Origin: Entophlyctis helioformis
Lineage: Eukaryota; Chytridiomycota; Chytridiomycetes; Chytridiales; Chytriomycetaceae
Reading direction: 5' to 3'
Length of the DNA: 64,000 nt
Assembly: GCA_025526915.1 (NCBI GenBank)
Contig: JAHLKH010000083.1
Coordinates: forward strand, 47,258-111,257
Shown here: positions 10,284 through 20,900 of the stretch, one piece after another
Layout: each line of letters starts with the position of its first letter
Numbering within the stretch: the first letter of the stretch is position 1
Notes under the pieces: generated by a model
Told to the model about the DNA's origin: nothing
The model's database searches: none
The model's input: only the letters and a program-made list of their open reading frames with translations
Translations under genes and position numbers: made by a program

Positions 10284-11966
10284 ATGCAGCCAACGCATAC
10301 GACAGACAACGCAGACGCAACGACAGCCAGCGACGAGCATGTGCACCGTCTGCAGAGCCAGCTGCAGAGCACAGCCGAGCAGCTGGTTGCCCTTGGCCGC
10401 ACCGACATTGTGCTGGCTGTGGTCGAGCAGGTCGTTGGAGCGAGCGGCAGCCAAGCCGTCGAGCCAGGGTTGCCAGGACAGCCGCAAGTGCAGCCGCCAG
10501 CCAAGCGACTCAAGGCAACAGCAGCAGCAGCAACGACTGCCCAGCCAGGTGTGCCTCGCTATGTGGTGCCGCCAGCCACTGGCGACCTTGCATACGGACG
10601 CAGCCACTGGGACGGCAAGCCCGCCGAGATCCACGCCATGATCCTCAAGCACGCCGGCCCACTCACTCGCTTCCTGTGCGGCCTGCTCGGCAACGCCGCC
10701 ACACTCGACGAAGCGACTAAGTTGCAGCTGTGGATCGAAGCGTTCAAGATGGACTGGCAGGGCGATCTGGCGCTGCTGCCTGACGTTGAGCTGACGGCCG
10801 ACAACGGACTCTTGCTCGCACACTCTCGGTCCATGTACGATCGTCTCTGCAAGCGCTTTCCTCAGCACACCGAGACCAATGCCAAGTATGCGAGAGACGA
10901 CGCAGACAACAACAACTACTACGACTCGTTCATCTACAATCCCTGCGACAGTGACCGTCTGCTTCTCATCGCCATGCGGCACGGCTGGTTCGATCTGCTC
11001 GACTTTTCGTTTCCGATCGCACTCGCTCGCTGTGCCATCCGCTATGGATGCCTCGATCTGCTCAAGCATCTCGACGACAAGTACAGCACGCTTCAACGCT
11101 GGATGGCAAAGCACCATCCGACAAGTGAGCTCTGGCACGGCGCAGTTGATCAAGCAGCGCAATACGGGCATCTCGAAGTTGTGCACTACTTGTTTGATGT
11201 GGGTATAACGGGATGCACGACAAAGGCAATGGACGGCGCGGCTGCCAACGGACATCTGCACGTTGTCAAGTGGCTGCACGAGAATCGGACGGAAGGTTGC
11301 ACGACAAGGGCGATGGATAAGGCGGCCGAAAACGACCACCTTCATGTCGTCATCTGGCTTCACGAGAACACGACTGCAGGATGCACGACTGCTGCAATGG
11401 ATTGGGCGGCTTTCTTCGGCCATCTGCATGTCGTCAAGTGGCTCCACGAGAATCGGACGGAAGGATGCACGACTGATGCAATGGACAAGGCGATCAGGAA
11501 TGGACATATGCATGTCGTCATCTGGCTTCACGAAAATCGGACGGAAGGGTGCACGGAACAGGCGATGTGCGAAGCTGCGAAATATGGCTACTTTGATATT
11601 GTGCAGCGGCTCTACGAAACCCGAAGGAAAGTGTACACGCCTTACGTAGTGAATGAGGCCATTTACCTAGGGCACATGGACATCGTCAAGTACTTGCATT
11701 CCAAGGGCATCCGCGCATTACACTGCGCCATTGATTACTCGTCCAAAAATGGCAACGCCGAGATGCTGCAGTACCTGATGGATTACGGATACGACTTTGA
11801 ACCCAAAGCACTCAACAACGCCAAAACAACCGAGATCGCCAGCATTCTCCTTGGCAGTCTCACGCTTGACAGGGCACAGGCGCTGCTTGTCCGCGCGAAA
11901 CAAGGAGAAGGCAACAAGGCCACCATCAAGCGACTCGAGTCGACCATCAAGAAGCTGCAGAAGTAG
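10284..11966 (+). CDS. Ankyrin-repeat protein, NRTEGCT subfamily
   Basis: 560 residues from the ATG of MQPTHTTDN. Another in-frame ATG at 9963 would add 107 residues of poor composition overlapping the retroelement-like remnant, so the later start is preferred. Residues about 1-90 are low complexity. Next comes KPAEIHAMILKHAGPLTRFL, an F-box-like helix pair shared by all ankyrin genes of the window. The rest is ankyrin repeats of about 28 residues with consensus AA..GHLHVVKWLHENRTEGCTT.AMD. The frame is intact and there are no introns. Function unknown; F-box plus repeats would fit a substrate adaptor for a ubiquitin ligase, which is inference. Confidence 0.85.
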   Translation: MQPTHTTDNADATTASDEHVHRLQSQLQSTAEQLVALGRTDIVLAVVEQVVGASGSQAVEPGLPGQPQVQPPAKRLKATAAAATTAQPGVPRYVVPPATGDLAYGRSHWDGKPAEIHAMILKHAGPLTRFLCGLLGNAATLDEATKLQLWIEAFKMDWQGDLALLPDVELTADNGLLLAHSRSMYDRLCKRFPQHTETNAKYARDDADNNNYYDSFIYNPCDSDRLLLIAMRHGWFDLLDFSFPIALARCAIRYGCLDLLKHLDDKYSTLQRWMAKHHPTSELWHGAVDQAAQYGHLEVVHYLFDVGITGCTTKAMDGAAANGHLHVVKWLHENRTEGCTTRAMDKAAENDHLHVVIWLHENTTAGCTTAAMDWAAFFGHLHVVKWLHENRTEGCTTDAMDKAIRNGHMHVVIWLHENRTEGCTEQAMCEAAKYGYFDIVQRLYETRRKVYTPYVVNEAIYLGHMDIVKYLHSKGIRALHCAIDYSSKNGNAEMLQYLMDYGYDFEPKALNNAKTTEIASILLGSLTLDRAQALLVRAKQGEGNKATIKRLESTIKKLQK

Positions 11967-13569
11967 CGCAAGTGATGATTGTGGTGCTGTGCGGTCGATT
12001 GGTGGATGTCCAAGTCTTTCCATTGGAATGAAGGCGTGATGGTCATGTTTGTGAGAGTGTTGATGGTCAGAGCAGATGTGGCTCGGTTCAAGACGAGTGC
12101 CAGCAATCTCAACAAGAGGGACTGTGGATGGATCGCTCGAGCCAGCCAGTCAGTCAGTCTGGCTGTCCAGTATCTGTATCTTGCTGCACTCGCACACGCT
12201 GTCTTGGCATTGTGGCTGGCTGCGTCCCTGTGCATCTGTGAATGCCACAGCGCATGGCTGACCACAAGGCTCTTGTCAATGCCAGCGTGTTGGGATCTCT
12301 GGCACTATGGACATTGGTCGCAAGGCAACGTGCCAGCCATCCAGAGGCAAGCAAGGCGTGTCAACACTGAAACTGCACAGCGGCTGCAGACGCGGCGGGC
12401 GAGACGGGGTTCGTTGCGTGGGATGCCGCTGCGCTGGTTTGTCTTTGATTCGCAACGTTCATCCAGCCACGTGGACAGCCGCATCAGACGAACGGATGCA
12501 GCGAGCTGTGCTGCAAGAGTGCTGCTGCTGCAAGAGTGCTGCTGCTGCACACGGGATGGTCCACATGGACAGCATGCTCGTGTCCATGCCACACCGTGCA
12601 GCGCCGTTCCACACCACGCAGCTCGCACGCAGACCGGCAGCAGCGTCAAGAACAGCAGCCAGCAGCTGGTTCGTCGCCAGCAAGGGCAGCAGCTGGTTCG
12701 CCGCCAGCAAGGGCACAGACGGCGCTGCTGCCCAGCCGTGCTCGCATGGCCACTCTGCCCGCATGTCACTCGGCCGCTGTGTGCGACCACAGCCACGGCA
12801 GCCGATGCAAGCCGCTCGCCCACAGATCAGCAAGCGGCTCATGGCTCGGCGGTCTCTGTCCGCTGTTCGTCATTTCATGAGCCGATGCACGACGACGCTG
12901 TGACGATCCAGCACGGCAGCCAGCCAGCCAGCAAGTCGCTGTGAGTGCACTCAATGCAGCACAACAAGCATGCTCAAGTGGACGAGACGGCCGGCTGCCT
13001 CGCATCGTCGACATCACAGATCAACAGACCAAGACCAGCAGACCAAGACAACACCGATGAGCGATCACAGCAGCCACAGACACGGCCATGATGCCATGCC
13101 GTGCACCGACAGACACGGCTGCATCGCTTCTCGTTGCATTCAGCAGCACAAGACACGCAATCAGGCAGGAGTGCTCTATGGACAGCAGGACACTATGGAC
13201 AGGATGGCGTCAACCGCACACAGCCACACATGGCATCACGGCGTGCCCATCGACGCGTCGTGTCTGCCATCGTCATCTGCAATGGACGCTCGGATCTGGA
13301 CCACCAATGCACAACCTCCGCTCCTCGCGCATCATGCCAGCACGCCATCACACACACTCGCACCCCTCGCTCCGCCAGACCGCCCACAAACCCCATCCCA
13401 CAACCGTTTTGGGCTGGACAGTCGCATCCTTTATCGCCTGGCGACGGCATCCAGACATCAAGGTGAGTCGGAGCATAGGACATTGGACATGGACATGGAC
13501 GCGGATGGGCAGCACAGCAGCATAGCAGCAGAATCCGGAGGGGTTGTGAAGATGGCGGCCTCAGCAGCC
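11967..13569. other. Region without a convincing gene
   Basis: Overlapping open frames on both strands lack recognisable domains. Tandem repeats include a 27-bp duplication (about 12659-12712) and a short duplication of a gctgctgctg unit (about 12516-12549). A candidate exon with a hydrophobic stretch (GWTVASFIAWRRHPDIK) ends at a gtgagt donor near 13463, but no partner exon was found. Confidence 0.4.
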
Positions 13570-13570
13570 T

Positions 13571-13586
13571 CTATAGAGTACTATAG
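13571..13586. repeat. CTATAG inverted repeat
   Basis: The sequence ctatag-agta-ctatag can fold into a 6-bp stem with a 4-base loop. It lies 37 bp upstream of the double hairpin. Confidence 0.6.
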
Positions 13587-13623
13587 TGTTTCAGGACGGG
13601 TGGAGGACTAGTGCCTCTGCTCA

Positions 13624-13681
13624 AACCCCCACAGCCGGACCTGTGGGGGTTGGGGGCCAACCTTCCGAAAGGGAGGTTGGC
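13624..13681. repeat. Double-hairpin element (two perfect-length 11-bp stems)
   Basis: Stem 1: AACCCCCACAG (13624-13634) pairs with CTGTGGGGGTT (13641-13651) around a CCGGAC loop. Four G residues follow. Stem 2: 13656-13666 pairs with 13671-13681 (GCCAACCTTCC against GGGAGGTTGGC, one G.T pair) around a GAAA tetraloop. The layout matches the GC-rich double-hairpin elements known from Allomyces mitochondrial DNA, here in a nuclear context. Confidence 0.8.
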
Positions 13682-13696
13682 TCTTTTGCTTTTGGT

Positions 13697-13812
13697 GGAT
13701 GCCTTGCTGGATGCCTTGCTGGATGCCTTGCTGGATGCCTTGCTGGTGTTGGTGTCATGGATAGCGAGCTGGTGGTTGTCTGGTTGTCTGGCTGTCTGGT
13801 TGTCTGGCAGCC
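13697..13812 (+). repeat. 12-bp and 8-bp minisatellites
   Basis: About four ggatgccttgct units are followed, after a short spacer, by about five tggttgtc-type units. They begin within about 20 bp of the double hairpin. No gene is supported here. Confidence 0.8.
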
Positions 13813-14385
13813 AAGAGAGAGTGCCTCTCAGATGCAGCTGTTGACAGGCGTGGAGTGTGGAGACTGGAATGAAGAGACATGTGCTGTATCTGCCAGTCTG
13901 CCAAGCCGTCTTCATTGTTGAGCGAGGCGACAGCCGAGGGCACGCAGCAAGAAGCATGGCAGCTGTGCTTGTGGCAGACACGAGTGCCGTTGTCACAGCA
14001 ACGCGGAGGCTGGCTGCTATGTGCTGGCATGCTGTGATGCAGCCATCATGCGAGACACGCGGTGGCCCAGCGTCTGTGTGCCCGACGGTGCCGCCCCTAG
14101 TGATACTGGTGCTCCTGGTGCTGCAGCCATTGTCGTTGTGTCTGCGTCTCAGACTCTGGATTTCCGAGTGTCAGCGACCGTCCGTCAGGCCCAATCGTAG
14201 TCAGATCTGAAACACGCACGCGAATGTGCTCATCCATCGAAACGTTCCAGCCAGCAGTAGACTGATCCGTGTGGTTCATTCTCGACAAGACGCGTGGGAT
14301 GGCGATGCATACTGGTGATGGCTGGTGGTGGTTTGGCAACGACTACAGGACACAAAGAGAAAGGCAAGGCAAGGGACGGTATCAT
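13813..14385. other. Non-coding stretch downstream of RCC1
   Basis: No domain or splice-consistent frame on either strand. It includes the 3' flank of the minus-strand RCC1 gene. Confidence 0.4.
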
Positions 14386-16308
14386 CACTCGGCCTTGGGA
14401 CGGAGCAGAAACAGCGTGTGCTGTCCGCCAGCAGCCGCCGCGATCACATGCCGGCCCTTGAGCGTAAACTCGGACGGCTCTGGCGAGTCCTCGCCGCCGT
14501 TGGCCAGCTGGTTCATCTCGCCGTATCCCCAGCCGTAGAGCTTGTGATGCCGCTCTCCTTGTCCTTGCAGACAGCCAGCGAGAAGGCACCGTTGGCCGAC
14601 ACGCTCACGGTGTTGGTCAGCGACGGCAGGTGCTTGGCTTCTTCGAGACGCTCGGTGCTGGGGGAAGCCCAGCTGGCCAGAGTCACCACGTCCAAACGTG
14701 TGAACATTGCCTGTAACGCATGGATCGTGCCGTCAGTGATTGCCACCAAATCGTACCCTCAGAGTACGCCGGCTTCGTACCTTTTTGGTCCAGGACAACC
14801 GTGTGGTGCTCGCCGCCAGACACAAGAGCGATGCCATCTGCTGGCTCAAGACCCTCGACCTGCTCGGGTTGTCGTGATCCTCGGCATCGCCGAGTCCGAG
14901 CTGGCCGTAGTTGTGAGGCCAAACGAGAAAAGCGCCTGGGCTCGTGCACCATGAACGTGTGGTATCCGCCGCAGTAAAACGTGCGTGAAGCGCGAACTTA
15001 AGCGGTGCGGAGGACGGAAGTTGACTGGACGCGGCGTCAGAGATGCCTCGACCAAGTGACGCGAAATGACCTTGCGACCAAGCTGGCCCTGTTCACCGAC
15101 ACCCCAGGTGTAGATCTTGCCTAGATTTGGCAGCATGGCAGACCTCCAGTCAGACTTGTTTCGTCGTGTGCATTCAGCCCCCACAACAGGCGACGACGCA
15201 CCATCGCGGCCAACAGCGACAAGATGGTTGGTGCCAGCAGCAATCTGCACAACACTCTTAAGCTCAGGAATCAGGTGCGGCCGGTCCTGGATCTTGATGC
15301 CAGGTGCAAACCCAAAGATGCCCGTCTTGTCACGGAATGTGCCCCAGGCGTAGACTCTGCTCAAGCCACCAAGGTCAGCGACGCGTTCCAAAGCAGCAGC
15401 CGTCAAGGGACAGAGCCTGACGCATGGCCCACACACCTTCCCTCGCGGGTCAGGGCAGCAGAGATGGAGTCACCCGCAGGCAGCCGTGACAATGAATTCC
15501 TTGTCAAGACCCTCGACGGGTCCAGGCTCAGTCTCTCACCGTCGCGTCCTGATGGGATGCAGTGCATAAGCAACACTTGGGGGTCAGCCAAGCTATTGGC
15601 TTGCTGGCATGCCATCCAAGCCGGCGCACATACCCAGAGCCTTCTGATCGTTGCATCCCCAAGAGTACAGCTTGCCGTCGAGAGAGAGGGCAAGATTGTG
15701 CAGGCCGCCGGCGTAGACACCGACAATCTGCTTCTCCTTGAAGTAGTGCAGCAGAGCCGGACGCTCCTTTTCAAGCACCTCCTGTCCGAGACCCAGCTGG
15801 CCGCAGTCGCCCGCTGCCGACCACAAAAAACGTCGCCGACTTCGGTGTTGGGGAGCGACAGGTGCGGCACTGGACAGAGAGCGCATATCGCATGCATGAG
15901 AAGGCTGGACGCTTCTGCTGGCAGGTGGCGGCAGCACAGGCGAGATCGCTGAGCCATCCTCACTCACCGATGCTGGCTTGGCGAGTCAGTTTGGCCGTGG
16001 CAGCACTTGCGCTGCGAGGGACGGCGTCGGTTGGCTTGGCGGGCTTTACGGCCATTGGAACCGGTACATCTGGCTTGGCAGCCGTTGCCACGGCCGTCTT
16101 CTTTCTGGATGCCGTCGTTGACGCCGACGCTGATGCCGATGCCGATGCCGATGCAGCAGCGGTGGCGGCAGGCACGGATGCGCTCTTGGCCAGCCGTGTG
16201 GGTCTGCGAGACGAGCCAGCAGCGACAGCGTCTGCCGTGGCGGCCTTTTTGGGCGGCGATGTCTTGGGCGGCTCGTCGTCGGTCGTTCGCTTGGCTCCGC
16301 GCTTCATG
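14386..16308 (-). CDS. RCC1: RCC1, Ran guanine-nucleotide exchange factor (indel-bearing)
   Basis: RCC1 loads Ran with GTP on chromatin. The start MKRGAKRTT at 16308 opens a basic tail with an Ala-Ser tract (16130-16165). Blade motifs follow: DCGQLGLGQEVLEKERPALL, YAGGLHNLALS, GKLYSWGCNDQKALG, RVYAWGTFRDKTGIFG, AAGTNHLVAVGRDG, KIYTWGVGEQGQLGR, VSGGEHHTVVLDQKG, HTFGRGDSGQLGF and KLYGWGYGEMNQLA. The protein ends GGQHTLFLLRPKAE at 14386. Introns lie near 15960-15910, 15600-15530, 15455-15365, 15215-15120 and 14775-14705. Several one-base indels interrupt it, mostly in short homopolymers: an extra T in a T6 and an extra G near 15830, a lost A near 14915, a lost C near 14870. The blade set is otherwise complete, which favours sequence error. 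Confidence 0.85.
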
Positions 16309-16370
16309 GTGACGCTCGTGTCTGGCTGCTTCTGCAGGCGATCCGCCACGAGCACGCCGGCGTGTGTGTC

Positions 16371-16452
16371 AGTATGCCAGTATGCCAGTATGCCAGCAAG
16401 CTGTCGGCAATATGCGCACAGACAGGCAACAGACAGGCAACAGACAGGCCGG
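16371..16452 (+). repeat. Two adjacent minisatellites upstream of RCC1
   Basis: Three agtatgcc units (about 16372-16395) and three caacagacagg units (about 16425-16452) lie between the RCC1 start and the next plus-strand ORF. Confidence 0.8.
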
Positions 16453-16528
16453 CAACAGGCACGCACACAAGCGAGAGATCACGCACGATCTTGCCGTGTC
16501 GACCGCCAACCCGACGCTGGCTGCCAAA

Positions 16529-16987
16529 ATGCTCAACTCGTTGCCGCTGGTGGTGCGCGGTGGTGCCCGGCAGCTGCTGCGCGGCCAATCGCAGGTGCTT
16601 GCCATGCGGCGCCAGCTGTGGGCTGCCGTGCTGCCCACGGCCACGCCATCCAGCGCCATGCACGCCATCGCTGCCATGCCACCGACGGCCGTCCCGCCAC
16701 GGACTGCGCTTGCGTCCGCGACCCGACGCTTCCACTCGCACACAAGCCCGCTGCTCGCTCAGCAGCACGGCCAGCAGCACGGCCAGCAGCCCGCCGTCCA
16801 CCACCCGCGCACCTTACGCCAGCGCTTATCCAACGGCTGGGACCAGACGGTCAAGATTGTCATGAGCCGCATTGCAGCGAGTCTCTCTCCGAGTGTCGTC
16901 TTCTCAGTCAATGTCACATTGCATCCAACAAGCGTCCTGATATGCGTCTGCATTGTGACCCAGTGTGATGCAGTTGGTGTTGCCTGA
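16529..16987 (+). CDS. Hypothetical protein with mitochondrial-presequence-like start
   Basis: 152 residues from MLNSLPLVVRGGARQ. The first 40 residues are rich in Arg, Leu and Ala with no acidic residue, as in a mitochondrial targeting peptide. A His/Gln repeat (QQHGQQHGQQ) and the motif LSNGWDQTVKIVMSRI follow. No family recognised. It could be the first exon of a longer gene, but no clear donor was found. It diverges from RCC1 across about 220 bp. Confidence 0.35.
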   Translation: MLNSLPLVVRGGARQLLRGQSQVLAMRRQLWAAVLPTATPSSAMHAIAAMPPTAVPPRTALASATRRFHSHTSPLLAQQHGQQHGQQPAVHHPRTLRQRLSNGWDQTVKIVMSRIAASLSPSVVFSVNVTLHPTSVLICVCIVTQCDAVGVA

Positions 16988-17911
16988 CTGGCCAGCTGGT
17001 CCATGGACTGGTTGGCCGTTGGCGCACTGCCTGCATCGCCCCTCTGCTCTGGATTGTCCTTGTCAACAAACACAGTGCATGCAAGACTTGGATCGTCAGG
17101 ATCATCGCCATCATCATCGTCGTTGTGGTTGTTGAATGAATCGAGAGTGCATGGTCTGTCTGGCCACTCCATGTGCTGCTCAGTGGATCGCATCCAAGAT
17201 GCCATCGCACCAAGTGCAATGTGGCCAGACACGCCTGCCAGCACTCGCGTCCTCCTCACCAATCTCGCCTGGATCAGTGTCACCGAGTGTGTTGCTCGCC
17301 GAGTGTGCTGCCACTGCCGAGTTTGGCATCCAAGTTGGCATGCCGATCCAGCTGTCCAGCAAGCAGTTCCTGCAGCCAACTCCAAGGATCGGCCCATTGA
17401 GCACGTCTCAGTGGCTGCTCATCTGCTGCTGCTGCATCCCATGTCGCAGTCGGAAAGCACCAGGCAGCTCGGCCCTGCGATGCCAATGCTCTCGCTGTCC
17501 TCTTGAACAACAGCCAGATCGCCCTGCTCACAGCCGTCTTGCCAACGTCTCTTGTTGCTGTTTGGACCCATCAGACAAGCACACAGTCTGTGCCAAGACC
17601 ACGCAGACACGGCCGTCAGACTGCTGTGCCGTCGTCATCAAGTGGAAATGGAGCATGCCTGGACAGACAACGAGTCAACGCACCTGCTTGCCTGTCTGTG
17701 GCCTGCCTTCTGTCCGCCCGCCTTGTTGGGCACGCCTCTCAGACGGCCACGACCACGCTGCTCTGCTGCATGGCCTGCTGCATGGCCTGCTGCATGCCAC
17801 CTTGAGCAGTGAGCCTCGCAGTCTCTCCTGAAAGGACTCGTCCAGCAAGCGAGTGTTGTCCCATATCCGTGCTGTCGCCTGTGCCATGGGCCGTGTGCAC
17901 CCGACCCTCAG
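16988..17911 (-). other. Unresolved, possibly coding on the minus strand
   Basis: Minus-strand pieces have protein-like composition in successive frames: DEQPLRRAQWADPWSWLQEL (about 17420), NTLGDTDPGEIGEEDASAG (about 17280), CTLDSFNNHNDDDDGDDPDD (about 17120) and FVDKDNPEQRGDAGSAPTAN (about 17050). They do not join through clear splice sites. A frameshifted or multi-exon gene is possible, and no family was recognised. Confidence 0.3.
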
Positions 17912-17935
17912 CCAGCCAGCCAGCCAGCCAGCTGC
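17912..17935 (+). repeat. (CAGC)n microsatellite
   Basis: About six cagc units, 57 bp before the helicase ATG, probably in its 5' UTR. Confidence 0.85.
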
Positions 17936-17991
17936 GTTCAACGCACGCGGCGATCTCGCAACTTTCCGACCGTCTCAACAACCGCGCGGCC

Positions 17992-20900
17992 ATGGACGGC
18001 CACAACCACAACAACTTCGACGGCCGCAACCACAACAACCAGAACCACAACCACGACGGCCACAGCCAAAACCACGGCCGCACACACGACGTGCACCTGC
18101 AGCAGCATCCGCAGCCCAGCCGCCACGACGTCGACGCCGACGCCAACCACCACGTCGTCCACCACGACTACAACGTCCGGCAGCACCCGCAGCCGCACTA
18201 TTCGCTCGTGCATCTGCAGCATCCGCCCCGCAACAGCCCGCCCAGTCTGGGCCATCGCCCCGCATGGCCTGGCCACCAGGCGCTGCCCAGCCACCCGCCC
18301 GGCTACTCGTCTGGCCATCCGTCTGGCCCATGGTCGGCGCCACAGCCGCTCTCGCATTCACCGCATCCGCCGAATGATCGCCACATGCCGCCGAGCGCAC
18401 ACGATGCCCACGATGCCCACGATGCTCAACATCGCTTCCACAGCCGCAGCGCATCCAATGGCCACATGCCGCCTCTCTCCTACACTTCAATCGATCAGCC
18501 TCACCAACAACAGCATCAACAACATCAGCAATATCAGCATCAACAGCAATACCCAGATCCAGGCCCAGAACCAATCCAGCCATCGCAGAACCAGCCGCAT
18601 TCATCCAGCCGGCCCCAGACAACCGTCGATGATCTGCTGCACAACATGCTCAACGGCTACGTCGATGGCTATACGCGGCATTCTCCGTCTGGCTCGCCAC
18701 CGTCTATTACGCCTGCATCTGCATCTGCACCTGCACCTGCATTTGGATCTGGATCTGCATCTGGATCTGCATCAGGACCTGCTTCAGCCCCTCGAACAGA
18801 TGCCAATGGCGCTTCTTCAGCCATTGTCATTCACGACCGAGACACGCCGTCTTCGCAAGACCGGCTGCGGCTGATGCAGCAACGCCAGATGCAGCGCCAG
18901 CACCAGCAAGCCGGGCAGAATGCCCACCTGTCCCATCTCAAGTCTCTCCTGCCTGGCCACCCTCTCCGACGCCCGTCGTCTGCTGGCGGCAAGTGCATTC
19001 ATGCATTCATGCGTGTTCGGCATCGCCGCTCTATGGTTTTACACCCTGCTGACTGCTGCATGCATGTCGCCTTTCCCAGGCCAGTCACCCGCTGCCGCGG
19101 CCCAACAGCCTGCATTCACTCCTGCAAACACGCAGCACAGATCGCAGCCCGCGAGCCAGCAGTCCACTCAGCAACAGCAGCAGATGCAAACGGGGCGGCC
19201 GTATACTCCACAGCAGCATCAGCAGCATCAGCCAACTGTCGCTTCAACCGCGAATCTGCATCGCCCTCAGCCGAGACTCGCAGTCCCCAGACCCGTGTTG
19301 GGATCGTCTGGGCAGGCACCTGAACCTTCCGCGTCATCTGCAAACAAAACCACCATCGCCACCGCCACGACAAAGCCCGTCATCGACCTCACACGGGACA
19401 ACACCTCGGACTCTGACGACAGCGGCAGCATCATCATCACGTCCGACACTACCGGTTCCGCAACAGCAGGAACTTCCAGTGCAGCAGCAGCCACCGCTCG
19501 CACGATTCTGCCCACTGTATCCCGCTCCAACGACGATGTGCAGATCACAGGCATGACCGTCGCCAAACCCCAACCCGTTCCATCCCTCGAAGAAACGCAG
19601 GCCTGCTTCGGCTCGCTGGACGTTGCGATCGCTCGCGGCGTCGGCACCAACCTAACCCACATCAGGAACACCATCTCGCCTTCTGTCGGCTACATCCATG
19701 TCCTCTTTGACTTGCACTCGCAGGGCTCCGAAACCGGTGCGTTCCTGCCATTGCACCACACTGTCGCACTGTCGCACTGCCGCACCTTCTAATGCTTTGC
19801 GTGCACAGCCCTTCTGGTCAAGGTCCGAGACAGTCGACTGCTGGTAAGCCACACGCAGCATATCTTGGCTCGGTGCATGCAGCGCCCGTGCCATGCCCTC
19901 TGCCAGCCCCTCGTTGGCCATCGCATGCACATCAGCGCCGGCTGGATGGCCATCGATGGGAGGTGTCTGCCGTTGCCCACGTCCCGGTCAGCTGACTGGC
20001 CGGTCGGTGCCTGCAACCGCCCGTGTGATTCGTGCACTGTGCTCACATGAATGCGTGTGCGCTGCGCACTCGCTCCCAATGCTCGCAGCTCGGCATCGTC
20101 GAGGAAAGGGTGACGCAGGCGATTATGCCCATCCTGAGGTACATGTCGCTCGAGGGCTTCCTGGACATGAACACCATCTCGGTATGTCCCCCTCGCTGTC
20201 GCCTCCCATCCATTGCCCCGTCCATTGCCCCAGCCCCTGTCTGGCTGTCGCCTTGGTCGCGCTGTCCGCCGACTGTGCGCGTGACGCGTCATGTGAACAA
20301 ACACTCAGTCTGGTGCAATCACATGATTGCGGTGCACACGCCATGGAAACACGGATCGGCCCGTTGGTTCACGCACCCTCTTGCAAACGGCTCTCGCACG
20401 CGAATCTCGCACAACAACGCTTGGACCTGGACAGCCGCACAAGGCACACGCAAGGCTCAAGATCAACGTGTACGGCAAGCGCGGCTTCGCTGCAACGTTT
20501 GGCAACGTCATCTCTGCGTCGCGCATCCAGCTGTACAGACCCGAGCGGCACTCGCAGCCGTACGTCAACCCATACAGCATCGCTCAGACACCTTCCGCAT
20601 CGCGGCAGTATCTGGCGTTCCAGCAGGGGTCCCAGTCCGATGCGGCCGCTGCAAAGGATCTCGTCGAGCTGGCCAAATCCCAGATCGAGGCCGTGTACAA
20701 CTCGCTCACGTCTCCGCAGGACCTGGAGCAGGCCGAGCAGAGCCCGTTGCTCACCACGATCCTCTACAAGCATCAGAAGCAGGCGCTGTTCTTTATGATG
20801 CAGCGTGAAACGTCCTGGGATATCGACCAGCCAGATGCGGCGCACCACACCTTTTGGAAACGCAGCGTAGATGGCGGGTACAAGAACACGATTACCGGTC

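Noticed and set aside
10251..11531. 426-codon minus-strand frame opposite the ankyrin gene at 10284
   Set aside because: Antisense of repeat codons; the plus strand has clear ankyrin periodicity.
12307..12903. 198-codon plus-strand frame with a repeated Ser-Ser-Trp-Phe unit
   Set aside because: The repeated unit comes from a 27-bp DNA duplication; flanking sequence has no family similarity or splice context.
13624..13700. Double hairpin as a bacterial Rho-independent terminator or contaminant
   Set aside because: The T-run after stem 2 is interrupted and the surroundings are intron-bearing eukaryotic genes, so a double-hairpin element fits better.
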